A stretch of DNA of 64,000 nt from Rothia nasimurium (GTDB lineage: Bacteria; Actinomycetota; Actinomycetes; Actinomycetales; Micrococcaceae). The notes beneath the pieces were generated by a model. It worked only from the letters and a program-made list of their open reading frames with translations. It was not told the DNA's origin and searched no databases. The DNA lies in NCBI RefSeq assembly GCF_928381705.1, contig NZ_CAKMSR010000002.1, forward strand, positions 186,001 through 250,000. Direction: 5' to 3'. The translations under genes were made by a program, and so were the position numbers. Positions 42,887 to 50,550 of this stretch are shown here, piece by piece (position 1 is the stretch's first letter; every line of letters starts with the position of its first letter).

Positions 42887-45800
42887 TTACTTGACGTTGA
42901 CCACGATCAGCAGGTCACCACCAGCTACCTGGGAGACCTCGTTGTAGACAACGCGCTCGACGGTGCCTGAGACCGCTGAGGTGATGGAGGCTTCCATCTT
43001 CATGGCCTCGATGGTGGCTACCTGGTCGCCGGCTGAGATTTCGTCGCCGGGCTTGACCGAGATAGACACGCCACCTGCGAAGGGCGCTGCAATGTGGCCG
43101 GGGTTAGAAGCGTCGGCCTTCTCAGCTTCCTTCACGTTGGACTCCACGGAGGTGTCGCGGACGTTGACGGTGCGCTGCTGGCCGTTCAGGGTGCAGATCA
43201 CCTCGCGCATGCCCTTTTCGTCGGGTTCTGAGATAGCCTGCAGGGTTGCGATCAGGCGCACGCCCTTACCCAGCGAAATCACGTGTTCGCGCTTGAACAT
43301 CATGCCGTAGAGGAAGTCGCGGGTGTGCAGAATCGACAGGTCGCCGAATTCCTCGCGGGCCTTCTCGAAGTCGCGGGTGGGCCCGGCAAAGAGCAGGCGG
43401 TTGAGGGTGGCGCGGCGGGTGGCTGAGTCCCCGTTCAGGGCTTCCAGATCTTCGGCTGACAGGTCGTTGACCGAGGGCTTGGAGAGCTTACGGCCTTCCA
43501 GGGCACGGGTACGGAAGGGCTCGGGCCAGCCAGCGGGCGGGGTACCCAGCTCGCCGTTGAGGAAGCCAATTACCGAGTCGGGGATATCGAACTTCTGCGG
43601 GTCCTTCTCGAAGTCCTCGGGTGAGACGCCCATGCCAACCAGCTGTAGGGCGAGGTCGCCAACAACCTTCGATGAGGGGGTTACCTTGACGATGTGCCCC
43701 AGCATGCGGTCAGCAGCTGCGTACATGTCTTCGATGTCCTCGAAGCGCTCCCCCAGGCCCAGGGCGGTTGCCTGAGCGCGCAGGTTGGAGAGCTGGCCAC
43801 CGGGGATTTCGTGGGTGTAGACACGACCGGTGGGCGATGACAGGCCCATCTCGAAGGGCTTGTAGATGGCGCGGACGGCTTCCCAGTAGGGTTCCAGCGC
43901 GCAGGCAGCTTCCAGGGTGATGGAGGGGGCGCGGTCAGTGTACTGGAGGGCGCCAACCAGGGCGGAGAAGGAGGGCTGGGAGGTGGTACCTGCCATGGAG
44001 GCGGTTGCTACGTCGACGACGTCCACGCCTGCCTCAACGGCAGCCAGCAGGGTGCCGACCTGGCCACCTGCGGTGTCGTGGGTGTGCAGGTGAACCGGCA
44101 GGTCGAAGCGCTCGCGTAGGGCGGTAACCAGGCGGCGGGCGGCTTCCGGACGCAGCAGGCCGGCCATGTCCTTGATGGCAAGGATGTGTGCGCCGGCTTC
44201 TACCACCTGGTCAGCCAGGTTCAGGTAGTAATCCAGGGTGTAGGTCTGCTCGGCAGGGTCCAGCATGTCGCCGGTGTAGCAGATAGCGACCTCGGCAACT
44301 GCGGTGCCGGTGGCACGCACGGCCTTGATAGCCGGGGTCATCTGGGAGACGTCGTTGAGGGAGTCGAAGATACGGAAGATATCGACGCCGGTCTCGGCTG
44401 CTTCCTTGACGAATGCGTCGGTGACCTCGGTGGGGTACGGGGTGTAGCCCACGGTGTTGCGGCCGCGCAGCAGCATCTGGATGGGCAGGTTGGGCATGGC
44501 CGCACGCAGGTGGGCCAGGCGCTCCCAGGGATCCTCGGAGAGGAAGCGCAGGGCGACGTCGTAGGTTGCACCGCCCCAGGCTTCTACTGAGAAGAGCTCG
44601 GGGGTTACGTGGGCTACTGCGGGCGCAGCGGCTAGCAGGTCGCGGGTGCGGACGCGGGTGGCCAGCAGGGACTGGTGGGCGTCACGGAAGGTGGTGTCGG
44701 TGATCAGCACTTCCTTGGTGTCGCGTACAGCCTTGGCGAACCCTTCGGGGCCCAGTTCGAGCAGGCGCTGACGCCAGCCTGCCGGGGGCTCGTGGGTAGA
44801 AGCGTCGAAGGGTGAGCGGTAGGGCTCTTCGGTCTTATCGCCGGGGAAGGCAGGTAGCTTCCAGCGGGGGTCAAGGCCCTCGATACGCTCGCCGTGGGGC
44901 TTATTCACGGTGACATTTGCCAGGTACTGCAGGGCCTTGGTGCCGCGGTCAGCTGAGGGCTTCTTGGTCAGCAGCTCGGGGTGCTCATCGATGAAGGGGG
45001 TGGAGACGTCACCAGCGCGGAAGGTGGGGTCTTCGAGCACCGCCTTGATGAAGGGGATGTTGGTGGCGACGCCGCGAATACGGAACTCGGCCAGGGCGCG
45101 AGAAGCGCGGCGGACGGCGTCCTCAAAGGTGCGGCCACGGCAGGTGAGCTTGACCAGCATGGAGTCGAAGTGGGGTGAAATCTGGGCACCGGTGTAGACG
45201 GTACCGCCGTCCAGACGGATGCCAGAGCCACCGGCTGAGCGGTAGTAAGTAACCTTGCCAACGTCGGGGCGGAAGCCGTTCGCTGGGTCTTCGGTGGTGA
45301 TGCGGGACTGCAGGGCAAAGCCGCGCACGCGCAAATCTTCCTGGCGGATGCCCAGGTCCTCCAGGGTCTCACCGGCAGCAATGCGCATCTGGGACTGTAC
45401 CAGGTCAACGTCGGTGACCTCTTCGGTCACGGTGTGCTCAACCTGGATACGGGGGTTCATCTCGATAAAGACGTGCTGGCCAGCGCGTTCACCGGCGGTA
45501 TCAACCAGGAACTCCACGGTACCGGCATTCACGTAGCCCAGTTCCTTGGCGAACTTGACCGCGTCGCGGAAGAGGGCCTGACGGATCTCTTCATCAAGGT
45601 TGGGGGCGGGGGCAATCTCAACGACCTTCTGGTGGCGGCGCTGCAGGGAGCAGTCACGCTCAAAGAGGTGAACGATATTGCCCTCACCGTCGGCAAGGAT
45701 CTGCACCTCAATGTGGCGGGGGCGCAGTACTGCCTGCTCAAGGAAGACAGTGGGGTCACCGAAGGCGGTGTCGGCCTCGCGCATAGCCGCTTCCATAGCG

Positions 45801-46336
45801 GGGCGCAGATCTTCACGCTTCTCAACGCGGCGCATACCGCGGCCGCCACCACCGGCAACAGCCTTAACGAAGATGGGGAAGCCAATTTCTTCAGCCTCAG
45901 CCAGCAGCTTCTCAACATCGGCACTGGGCTCGGTGGACTTGAGCACCGGGATACCGGCACGGCGGGCAGCCTTCAGAGCCTCAACCTTGTTACCGGCCAG
46001 TTCCAGAACCTCCGGCGGGGGGCCGATGAAGGTGATACCGGCGTCCGCGGCGGCGCGCGCTAGATCAGGATTCTCCGAGAGGAAGCCGTAACCCGGGTAG
46101 ATGGCATCAGCGCCGGCTTCTTTGGCGACGCGAATAATCTCCTCAACATCGAGGTAGGCACGGACGGGATGGCCCTCTTCACCAATCGGGTAGGCCTCAT
46201 CAGCCTGCTGACGGTGAATGGAGTGGCGGTCTTCGTAGGGGAAGACGCCGACGGTCTTAGCGCCGAGCTCGTAGGCCGCACGGTAAGCGCGGATTGCGAT
46301 TTCGCCGCGGTTAGCGACCAGAATCTTTGAAAACAT
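42887..46336 (-). CDS. pyc: Pyruvate carboxylase
   Basis: A 1149-residue biotin enzyme that carboxylates pyruvate to oxaloacetate. Domains in order are: biotin carboxylase (residues 1 to about 460, KILVANRGEIAIRA, the ATP-binding VAGGGGRGMR and EMNPRIQVEHTVTEE); carboxyltransferase of the HMGL type (about 545-850, TTFRDAHQSLLATRVRT with the metal-binding Asp); the conserved PYC domain; and a biotinyl domain with the biotin lysine in EAMKMEA at about residue 1113. The start at ATG 46336 has GGAAG upstream. It ends in a GC-rich hairpin terminator. Confidence 0.98.
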   Translation of the reverse strand: MFSKILVANRGEIAIRAYRAAYELGAKTVGVFPYEDRHSIHRQQADEAYPIGEEGHPVRAYLDVEEIIRVAKEAGADAIYPGYGFLSENPDLARAAADAGITFIGPPPEVLELAGNKVEALKAARRAGIPVLKSTEPSADVEKLLAEAEEIGFPIFVKAVAGGGGRGMRRVEKREDLRPAMEAAMREADTAFGDPTVFLEQAVLRPRHIEVQILADGEGNIVHLFERDCSLQRRHQKVVEIAPAPNLDEEIRQALFRDAVKFAKELGYVNAGTVEFLVDTAGERAGQHVFIEMNPRIQVEHTVTEEVTDVDLVQSQMRIAAGETLEDLGIRQEDLRVRGFALQSRITTEDPANGFRPDVGKVTYYRSAGGSGIRLDGGTVYTGAQISPHFDSMLVKLTCRGRTFEDAVRRASRALAEFRIRGVATNIPFIKAVLEDPTFRAGDVSTPFIDEHPELLTKKPSADRGTKALQYLANVTVNKPHGERIEGLDPRWKLPAFPGDKTEEPYRSPFDASTHEPPAGWRQRLLELGPEGFAKAVRDTKEVLITDTTFRDAHQSLLATRVRTRDLLAAAPAVAHVTPELFSVEAWGGATYDVALRFLSEDPWERLAHLRAAMPNLPIQMLLRGRNTVGYTPYPTEVTDAFVKEAAETGVDIFRIFDSLNDVSQMTPAIKAVRATGTAVAEVAICYTGDMLDPAEQTYTLDYYLNLADQVVEAGAHILAIKDMAGLLRPEAARRLVTALRERFDLPVHLHTHDTAGGQVGTLLAAVEAGVDVVDVATASMAGTTSQPSFSALVGALQYTDRAPSITLEAACALEPYWEAVRAIYKPFEMGLSSPTGRVYTHEIPGGQLSNLRAQATALGLGERFEDIEDMYAAADRMLGHIVKVTPSSKVVGDLALQLVGMGVSPEDFEKDPQKFDIPDSVIGFLNGELGTPPAGWPEPFRTRALEGRKLSKPSVNDLSAEDLEALNGDSATRRATLNRLLFAGPTRDFEKAREEFGDLSILHTRDFLYGMMFKREHVISLGKGVRLIATLQAISEPDEKGMREVICTLNGQQRTVNVRDTSVESNVKEAEKADASNPGHIAAPFAGGVSISVKPGDEISAGDQVATIEAMKMEASITSAVSGTVERVVYNEVSQVAGGDLLIVVNVK

Positions 46337-46620
46337 TTTCTTCCGTTCCGCCCCACCCAGCACAGCGGGGTGCGGTGAGGCTAAGCCACAGTTCGTGTGT
46401 GAACACCTCAAATATATCTTTAGACTTCCTAAAGCACCTGGTTTTGTCTCATTTTTTGTGATGCGGGACGTAACGAAAAGATTTTATTGTGAGCATGACT
46501 ACACGCGATAGGGTGTGAGCTGTGAGCTTCCCTGACTTTCCCTAGCACCTAGCGGCAGGCCCCTGCCCTGTTGGGTAGCATAGAAGGTCAGTGTGTATCC
46601 GCCGAATTCGAGAGGCTTTC

Positions 46621-47442
46621 GTGGCAATGAGCAGCGTGGTAAGTATTAGCAGCCTAAAGGGCGGCGTAGGCAAAACATCGGTCGTGCTGGGGCTGGCCTC
46701 TGCCGCTCAGGCCAGCGGGCTCCGCACCCTCGTCATCGACCTCGACCCCCACGGGGACGCCTCAACCGGCCTCGGCGTGAACACCGCCGAAGGCACCGAC
46801 ATGGGCACCATCTTGCTCGCCCCTTCGGATTATTCCCTGGCGGACGAGCTCACCCCCGCTTCGTGGGCTACCCTCGGCAGCCTGGGCAACGCCTCCCGCA
46901 CCGGACTGGACGCAGGCACCTGGGTTGGGCGCGCGTCCGCCCGTCTCACCGCCCTAGAGCAGCTCGACTCAGCCACCCTGCTCCCCCGCCTGGCAGACCT
47001 CCTTGAGCCTGTGCGCGAGAGCTTTGACCTGATTCTCATCGACTGCCCGCCCACCCTGGGCCGTCTCACTGAAATGGCGTGGGCTGCCTCTGACCGGGTG
47101 CTGTCTGTCGCCGAGCCTTCCCTCTTCTCTGTCGCGGGCTCCGAGCGCACCCTGCGCGCTATCGCCCGTTTCGAAGCCAATACCCCCTATGCCGTGGAGT
47201 CAGCCTCCATCGTGATCAATAAGGTACGCGCAGGCGACCCCGAACACGACTACCGCATCGAGGAAATGAAGGTGCTCTTCGGCGATCTGGTCGCTGAGAC
47301 TATCCTGCCCGAGACGCACCTGCTCCAGCGCATTCAGGGATCCGCCTACCCGGTGCACTACTGGCCCGAAGAAGAAGCCCAGGAACTCGCCAGCGCCTTC
47401 ACCGCGCTGCTGGCAGGCCTGCTCGATGTAGCTACGGAATAA
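46621..47442 (+). CDS. ParA family ATPase (orphan)
   Basis: A 273-residue MinD/ParA-type ATPase. The deviant Walker A is SLKGGVGKTSVVLGL (about residues 12-26), Walker A' is VIDLDPHGDAST, and Walker B is LILIDCPPTLGRLTEMA. There is no N-terminal helix-turn-helix and no parB gene beside it, so it is not the chromosomal parAB pair. Comparable orphan ParA proteins, such as PldP of Corynebacterium, act in division-site placement. The start is taken as GTG 46621 with GAGAGG 5 nt upstream; ATG 46627 is an alternative. It is divergent from pyc and convergent with a MerR gene. Confidence 0.88.
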   Translation: MAMSSVVSISSLKGGVGKTSVVLGLASAAQASGLRTLVIDLDPHGDASTGLGVNTAEGTDMGTILLAPSDYSLADELTPASWATLGSLGNASRTGLDAGTWVGRASARLTALEQLDSATLLPRLADLLEPVRESFDLILIDCPPTLGRLTEMAWAASDRVLSVAEPSLFSVAGSERTLRAIARFEANTPYAVESASIVINKVRAGDPEHDYRIEEMKVLFGDLVAETILPETHLLQRIQGSAYPVHYWPEEEAQELASAFTALLAGLLDVATE

Positions 47443-47451
47443 GACGTATAT

Positions 47452-47558
47452 GAGGGCACGGAGCTCACGCTTGCTGTTGACCCTCTCGCAGCTTCGCTTC
47501 GCTCAGGCGCGATTCACGCCAGCCCCAGCCAACAGCTTCGCCGTGAGCCCGTGCCCTC
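47452..47558. repeat. Long imperfect palindrome between parA and merR
   Basis: The outer arms 47452-47469 and 47542-47558 pair over 17 bp with one bulged base. Inside, GCTGTTG (47473-47479) pairs with CAACAGC (47530-47536), and smaller stems are possible in between. It starts 9 bp after the parA stop and is followed by a separate terminator at 47575. It looks like a mobile palindromic intergenic element or a structured RNA; a single copy in this window cannot decide. Confidence 0.55.
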
Positions 47559-47574
47559 CCCGTTAGCGCAGCAA

Positions 47575-47615
47575 AAAACTACCCCTCCATCACATCTGCG
47601 AGGCGGGGTAGTTTT
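47575..47615. terminator. Bidirectional intrinsic terminator
   Basis: AAAACTACCCC (47575-47585) pairs with GGGGTAGTTTT (47605-47615), giving A-rich and T-rich flanks on both strands. It serves the convergent parA and merR genes. Confidence 0.9.
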
Positions 47616-47624
47616 CTATGTTCT

Positions 47625-48278
47625 TTAGGCGCCGGCCTTGCGGGCTCGGCGGGCCGAAAGTTCGTCGTGGATCTCGGTCTCTGCCTGGATTTCCTGGGCG
47701 GTGCTTTCGCCGGGCAGTTCGCTCAGCGATACTTCCAGTTCGCGCCAGACACGGCCGATAGCGATGCCGAAGACGCCCTGGCCGGCCTGCACCAGGTCAA
47801 TGACCTCAGAGGCCGAGGTGCATTCGTAGACCGAGGCACCGTCGGACATAAGGGTGATTCCGGCGAGGTCTTCAACGCCGCGGGAGCGCAGGTGGTCGAC
47901 CGAGGTGCGAATCTGCTGGAGAGATACGCCGGTATCAAGCAGGCTCTTAACGATTTTGAGTACGAGCACATCGCGGAAAGAGTAAAGACGCTGGGAGCCA
48001 GAACCCTGGGCTGAGCGGACGGTGGGCTCCACCAGGTGGGTGCGGGCCCAGTAGTCGAGCTGGCGGTAAGTAATGCCTGCTGCCTTACAGGCGGTGGGGC
48101 CGCGGTAGCCCAGGTTTTCATCAACCAGAGAAACAGGGTCGTCAAAGAGGACGCCCTGCTCACCCACCGGTGAGGTGCGGGGCATGACATCTTCAAAGCC
48201 CAGCAGGGGCTGATCCATGGGGGCAGGTACGCCTCGCAGCGCGGCGGGAGCGCTAGGTTCACCGTTGTACTGTGTCAC
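47625..48278 (-). CDS. MerR family regulator, Rv1830-like
   Basis: A 217-residue MerR-type regulator. The DNA-binding helix-turn-helix and wing are ACKAAGITYRQLDYWARTHLV and SGSQRLYSFRDVLVLKIVK, followed by a coiled dimer helix (GVSLQQIRTSVDHLRSRG). The C-terminal domain has no cysteines arranged for metal sensing. Sequence and place match Rv1830, the second MerR gene of the mycobacterial garA cluster, which affects growth and division timing. It starts at GTG 48278. Its DNA target is not evident in the window. Confidence 0.9.
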   Translation of the reverse strand: MTQYNGEPSAPAALRGVPAPMDQPLLGFEDVMPRTSPVGEQGVLFDDPVSLVDENLGYRGPTACKAAGITYRQLDYWARTHLVEPTVRSAQGSGSQRLYSFRDVLVLKIVKSLLDTGVSLQQIRTSVDHLRSRGVEDLAGITLMSDGASVYECTSASEVIDLVQAGQGVFGIAIGRVWRELEVSLSELPGESTAQEIQAETEIHDELSARRARKAGA

Positions 48279-48445
48279 GGCTTGAGGTTCCTTCCCTTGA
48301 ACTAATCATGGACTCTCTTATCCTACCTGCCCGGCCACCCTTTTGTCGGTTAATCGGTCGGCAGGGGCACCGGCGTTTTAACGTGGTTCTGGTCATTAAG
48401 ACAGACCACGTTCACCCGGTGCCCCTCGCGCAAGGTTAGGTGGGG

Positions 48446-49201
48446 TTAGTCGAAGCTGGGCATACTCCCGGCTACCAGGGCCATGTGCAGGCGGAGCAGC
48501 AGCTGGGCAATATCACCGGCGAGTTCGGCCGCACGGGCCTGGGACTCTTCGTCCTTACGCAGGGCCAGGGGGCCCACCGCGGTTTCAACCAGGTCGACTT
48601 CGCGGTCGGCAGCGGCCCGGAAGGCTCGCAGGTGGCGCGGGTGCAGGCCGTGGGCGGTGAGCTGGTCGCTCACCCTCGTAACAGCCAGGTCGTACTGGTC
48701 GTACTCTTCTTTGTTGTCTGCCAGCAGACCGTAGTTCATGAGCTCACGTAGCAGGGGCATATCGACCCCGGCTGCCTGGCCCAGCTCACGCAGGGTGTAG
48801 GTGCGGGCCGGTTCTGCCTCGGCTGCCGGGCGGGCGCTCGGCAGCTCTTCGGCACCCGGCTGCGCGGACGCGTCCGCCCCGCTCCCCTGCCCCTCGGCAG
48901 GTTCGCTACCGGGGGCGGGTGCTAGCCCCGCGTCGATGTCAGCCAGGCGCTGGCGGATCACCTTGAGCGGCAGGTACTGGTCGCGCTGCAGCTGCAGCAC
49001 AAAACGCAGGCGCTCAATATCTTCTTCGGAGTACTTGCGGTAGCCGGTATTGGTACGCTGCGGGCTCACCAGACCCTTATCTTCAAGAAAGCGAATCTTC
49101 GAGGCGCTAATGCCCTCAAATTCCCCTTCAAGGGCGCTGAGCACCTGACCGATGGTCTTATTTTTTGCCCCAGCAGTTTCAGCAGAGTGAGCCTGAGCCA
49201 T
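48446..49201 (-). CDS. ftsR: MerR family regulator FtsR-like
   Basis: A 251-residue MerR-type protein. The N-terminal domain reads TIGQVLSALEGEFEGISASKIRFLEDKGLV, then the wing QRTNTGYRKYSEEDIERLRFVLQLQRDQYLPL, the pattern of Rv1828 and corynebacterial FtsR. FtsR activates ftsZ in Corynebacterium, so the ftsZ upstream region here (14936-15130) is a plausible target. An Ala/Pro/Glu-rich linker separates a second helical domain, perhaps a ligand-binding or second DNA-binding unit. It begins 2 nt after garA and must be co-transcribed with it. Confidence 0.9.
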   Translation of the reverse strand: MAQAHSAETAGAKNKTIGQVLSALEGEFEGISASKIRFLEDKGLVSPQRTNTGYRKYSEEDIERLRFVLQLQRDQYLPLKVIRQRLADIDAGLAPAPGSEPAEGQGSGADASAQPGAEELPSARPAAEAEPARTYTLRELGQAAGVDMPLLRELMNYGLLADNKEEYDQYDLAVTRVSDQLTAHGLHPRHLRAFRAAADREVDLVETAVGPLALRKDEESQARAAELAGDIAQLLLRLHMALVAGSMPSFD

Positions 49202-49203
49202 GG

Positions 49204-49644
49204 TTACTGCCCCTGGCCCTGGTAGAAGGCGAAGTGGAACTTGCCGATGTAGATTTCGTCGCCGTTGCGCAGGTAGGCCTCGTCCACGCGGTCCTTGTTG
49301 ACGTAGGTGCCGTTCAGGGAGTCAGCATCGGTCAGGATGAAGCTGCCCGCGTTGGGGATGAAGAGGGCGTGGCGGCGGGAGACGGTGACGTCATCCAGGT
49401 AGATGTCTGACTGGGGGCTACGGCCTGCGATGATGGGCAGGTCAGCGCCATCTTCGTCGGTTTCGGGGTTCAGGAGGAAGCGCGCGCCCTTGAACTGGCC
49501 ATCCAGACCAATGAGGACGGCCGACCCGGCGGGCAGGGTTGCCAGCAGGTCGCGTTCTTCGGCGGTGGGGTTATGGGACTGGGATACACCCAGGGCTACC
49601 ATGGCGATGGTGCTTGTGGGCGGGTGTGCTTCATGCTGGGCCAT
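49204..49644 (-). CDS. garA: FHA domain protein, GarA/OdhI-like
   Basis: A 146-residue forkhead-associated domain protein. The FHA core (about residues 47-140) has the phosphothreonine-binding residues in IAGRSPQSDIYLDDVTVSRRHA and DSLNGTYVN. GarA and OdhI regulate 2-oxoglutarate dehydrogenase and glutamate metabolism; phosphorylation of an N-terminal ETT motif by PknG or PknB switches them off. That ETTSVFRAD-type motif is not present here; the N-terminus has PPTSTIAMVALG at the corresponding place. Gene order gcvH-garA-ftsR matches mycobacteria. Whether TST is the phospho-site is open. Confidence 0.9.
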   Translation of the reverse strand: MAQHEAHPPTSTIAMVALGVSQSHNPTAEERDLLATLPAGSAVLIGLDGQFKGARFLLNPETDEDGADLPIIAGRSPQSDIYLDDVTVSRRHALFIPNAGSFILTDADSLNGTYVNKDRVDEAYLRNGDEIYIGKFHFAFYQGQGQ

Positions 49645-49854
49645 ACGGTCTCGTCCTTATGTCTTCGGGCGGCGGGGCCTACGCCCGTACTGTGCCTGTG
49701 TTCTAAACGTTATGTGTGGTGTGGTGTAAGCGGTTCAAGGTCACAAAATGGTAAACAGTGAACCGTTCGTTTAATCTTAGCCACTTCGCTCCTATTCTGC
49801 CCAGTTCATGCCGTGTTCTCTCACCAAATTTTCCTGATTTTTACCGAACGCAAA

Positions 49855-49887
49855 AGGGCCGCCCTTTCACATAGAAAAGGCGGCCCT
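49855..49887 (-). terminator. Terminator after gcvH
   Basis: AGGGCCGCC (49855-49863) pairs with GGCGGCCCT (49879-49887), with an inner TTTC/GAAA. On the minus strand TTTTGCG follows. It should stop most gcvH transcripts before garA. Confidence 0.75.
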
Positions 49888-49922
49888 CGCAGGCGGTCGT
49901 AACCGGGCGTTCTAGCCGTTTT

Positions 49923-50309
49923 TTAGGCGATTTCTGCCTCGTAATCAGCGGCTGAGAGCAGTCCCTCAAGGTCTGCGGCGTCGCTGGGGCGAACTTCGAT
50001 CAGCCAGCCAGCGCCGTAGGGATCTGAGTTGACGGTTTCGGGAGCATCAGCCAGGTCTTCGTTGACGGCAACAACTTCACCGGCAATAGGGGCAAAGAGG
50101 TCAGAGACGCTCTTGGTGGATTCAATTTCGCCGAAGGTTGCTTCTGCGTCGATGGTTTCGCCTACCTCGGGCAGATCGACGTAGACTACGTCGCCCAGTT
50201 CGCCCTGTGCGTGGTCGGTGACGCCGATACGGACGGTGCCATCAGCGGTGAGTTCACTGACCCACTCGTGCTCTTTGGTGTACTTGAGTTCTGCAGGAAC
50301 GTTGCTCAT
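49923..50309 (-). CDS. gcvH: Glycine cleavage system H protein
   Basis: The 128-residue lipoyl carrier of the glycine cleavage system. The start [17 protein letters not shown] and the lipoylation segment [21 protein letters not shown], whose lysine carries lipoate, are diagnostic. The C-terminal [10 protein letters not shown] segment completes the hammerhead fold. No gcvT or gcvP is in the window. Linkage of gcvH to garA is conserved in actinobacteria and may tie lipoate-dependent one-carbon and 2-oxoglutarate metabolism. Hairpins lie on both sides, so it is probably monocistronic. Confidence 0.97.
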   Translation of the reverse strand: MSNVPAELKYTKEHEWVSELTADGTVRIGVTDHAQGELGDVVYVDLPEVGETIDAEATFGEIESTKSVSDLFAPIAGEVVAVNEDLADAPETVNSDPYGAGWLIEVRPSDAADLEGLLSAADYEAEIA

Positions 50310-50486
50310 CGGAGGTGTCCTTTTCTTTCGTGGGACTTTTGTGGGAGTGCCGATCGAGGTGCGTGAAACTCGACGAGGTGAGCTCCGACGAGGGAGAAGG
50401 AGCTCTCACCTAACGATTATATGACACAGGGTACAGGTGCTGGTGGCGGGCGCCACCGAAACGACCGGGTTTTCTCTTAAATAAAA

Positions 50487-50539
50487 AAGGACGCCCCACC
50501 CCACTTCCCTACGCCGGGGAAGCGGGGTGGGGCGTCCTT
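50487..50539 (-). terminator. Intrinsic terminator after putA
   Basis: A very long GC-rich stem (AAGGACGCCCCACCCC, from 50487, with its inverse ending at 50539, continued by CTTCCC with GGGAAG) is followed on the minus strand by TTTTTTATTTAAG. Its outer arms are an inverted pair of GGACGCC, as in the ppgK terminator. Confidence 0.92.
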
Positions 50540-50550
50540 ACCTAGACCTC

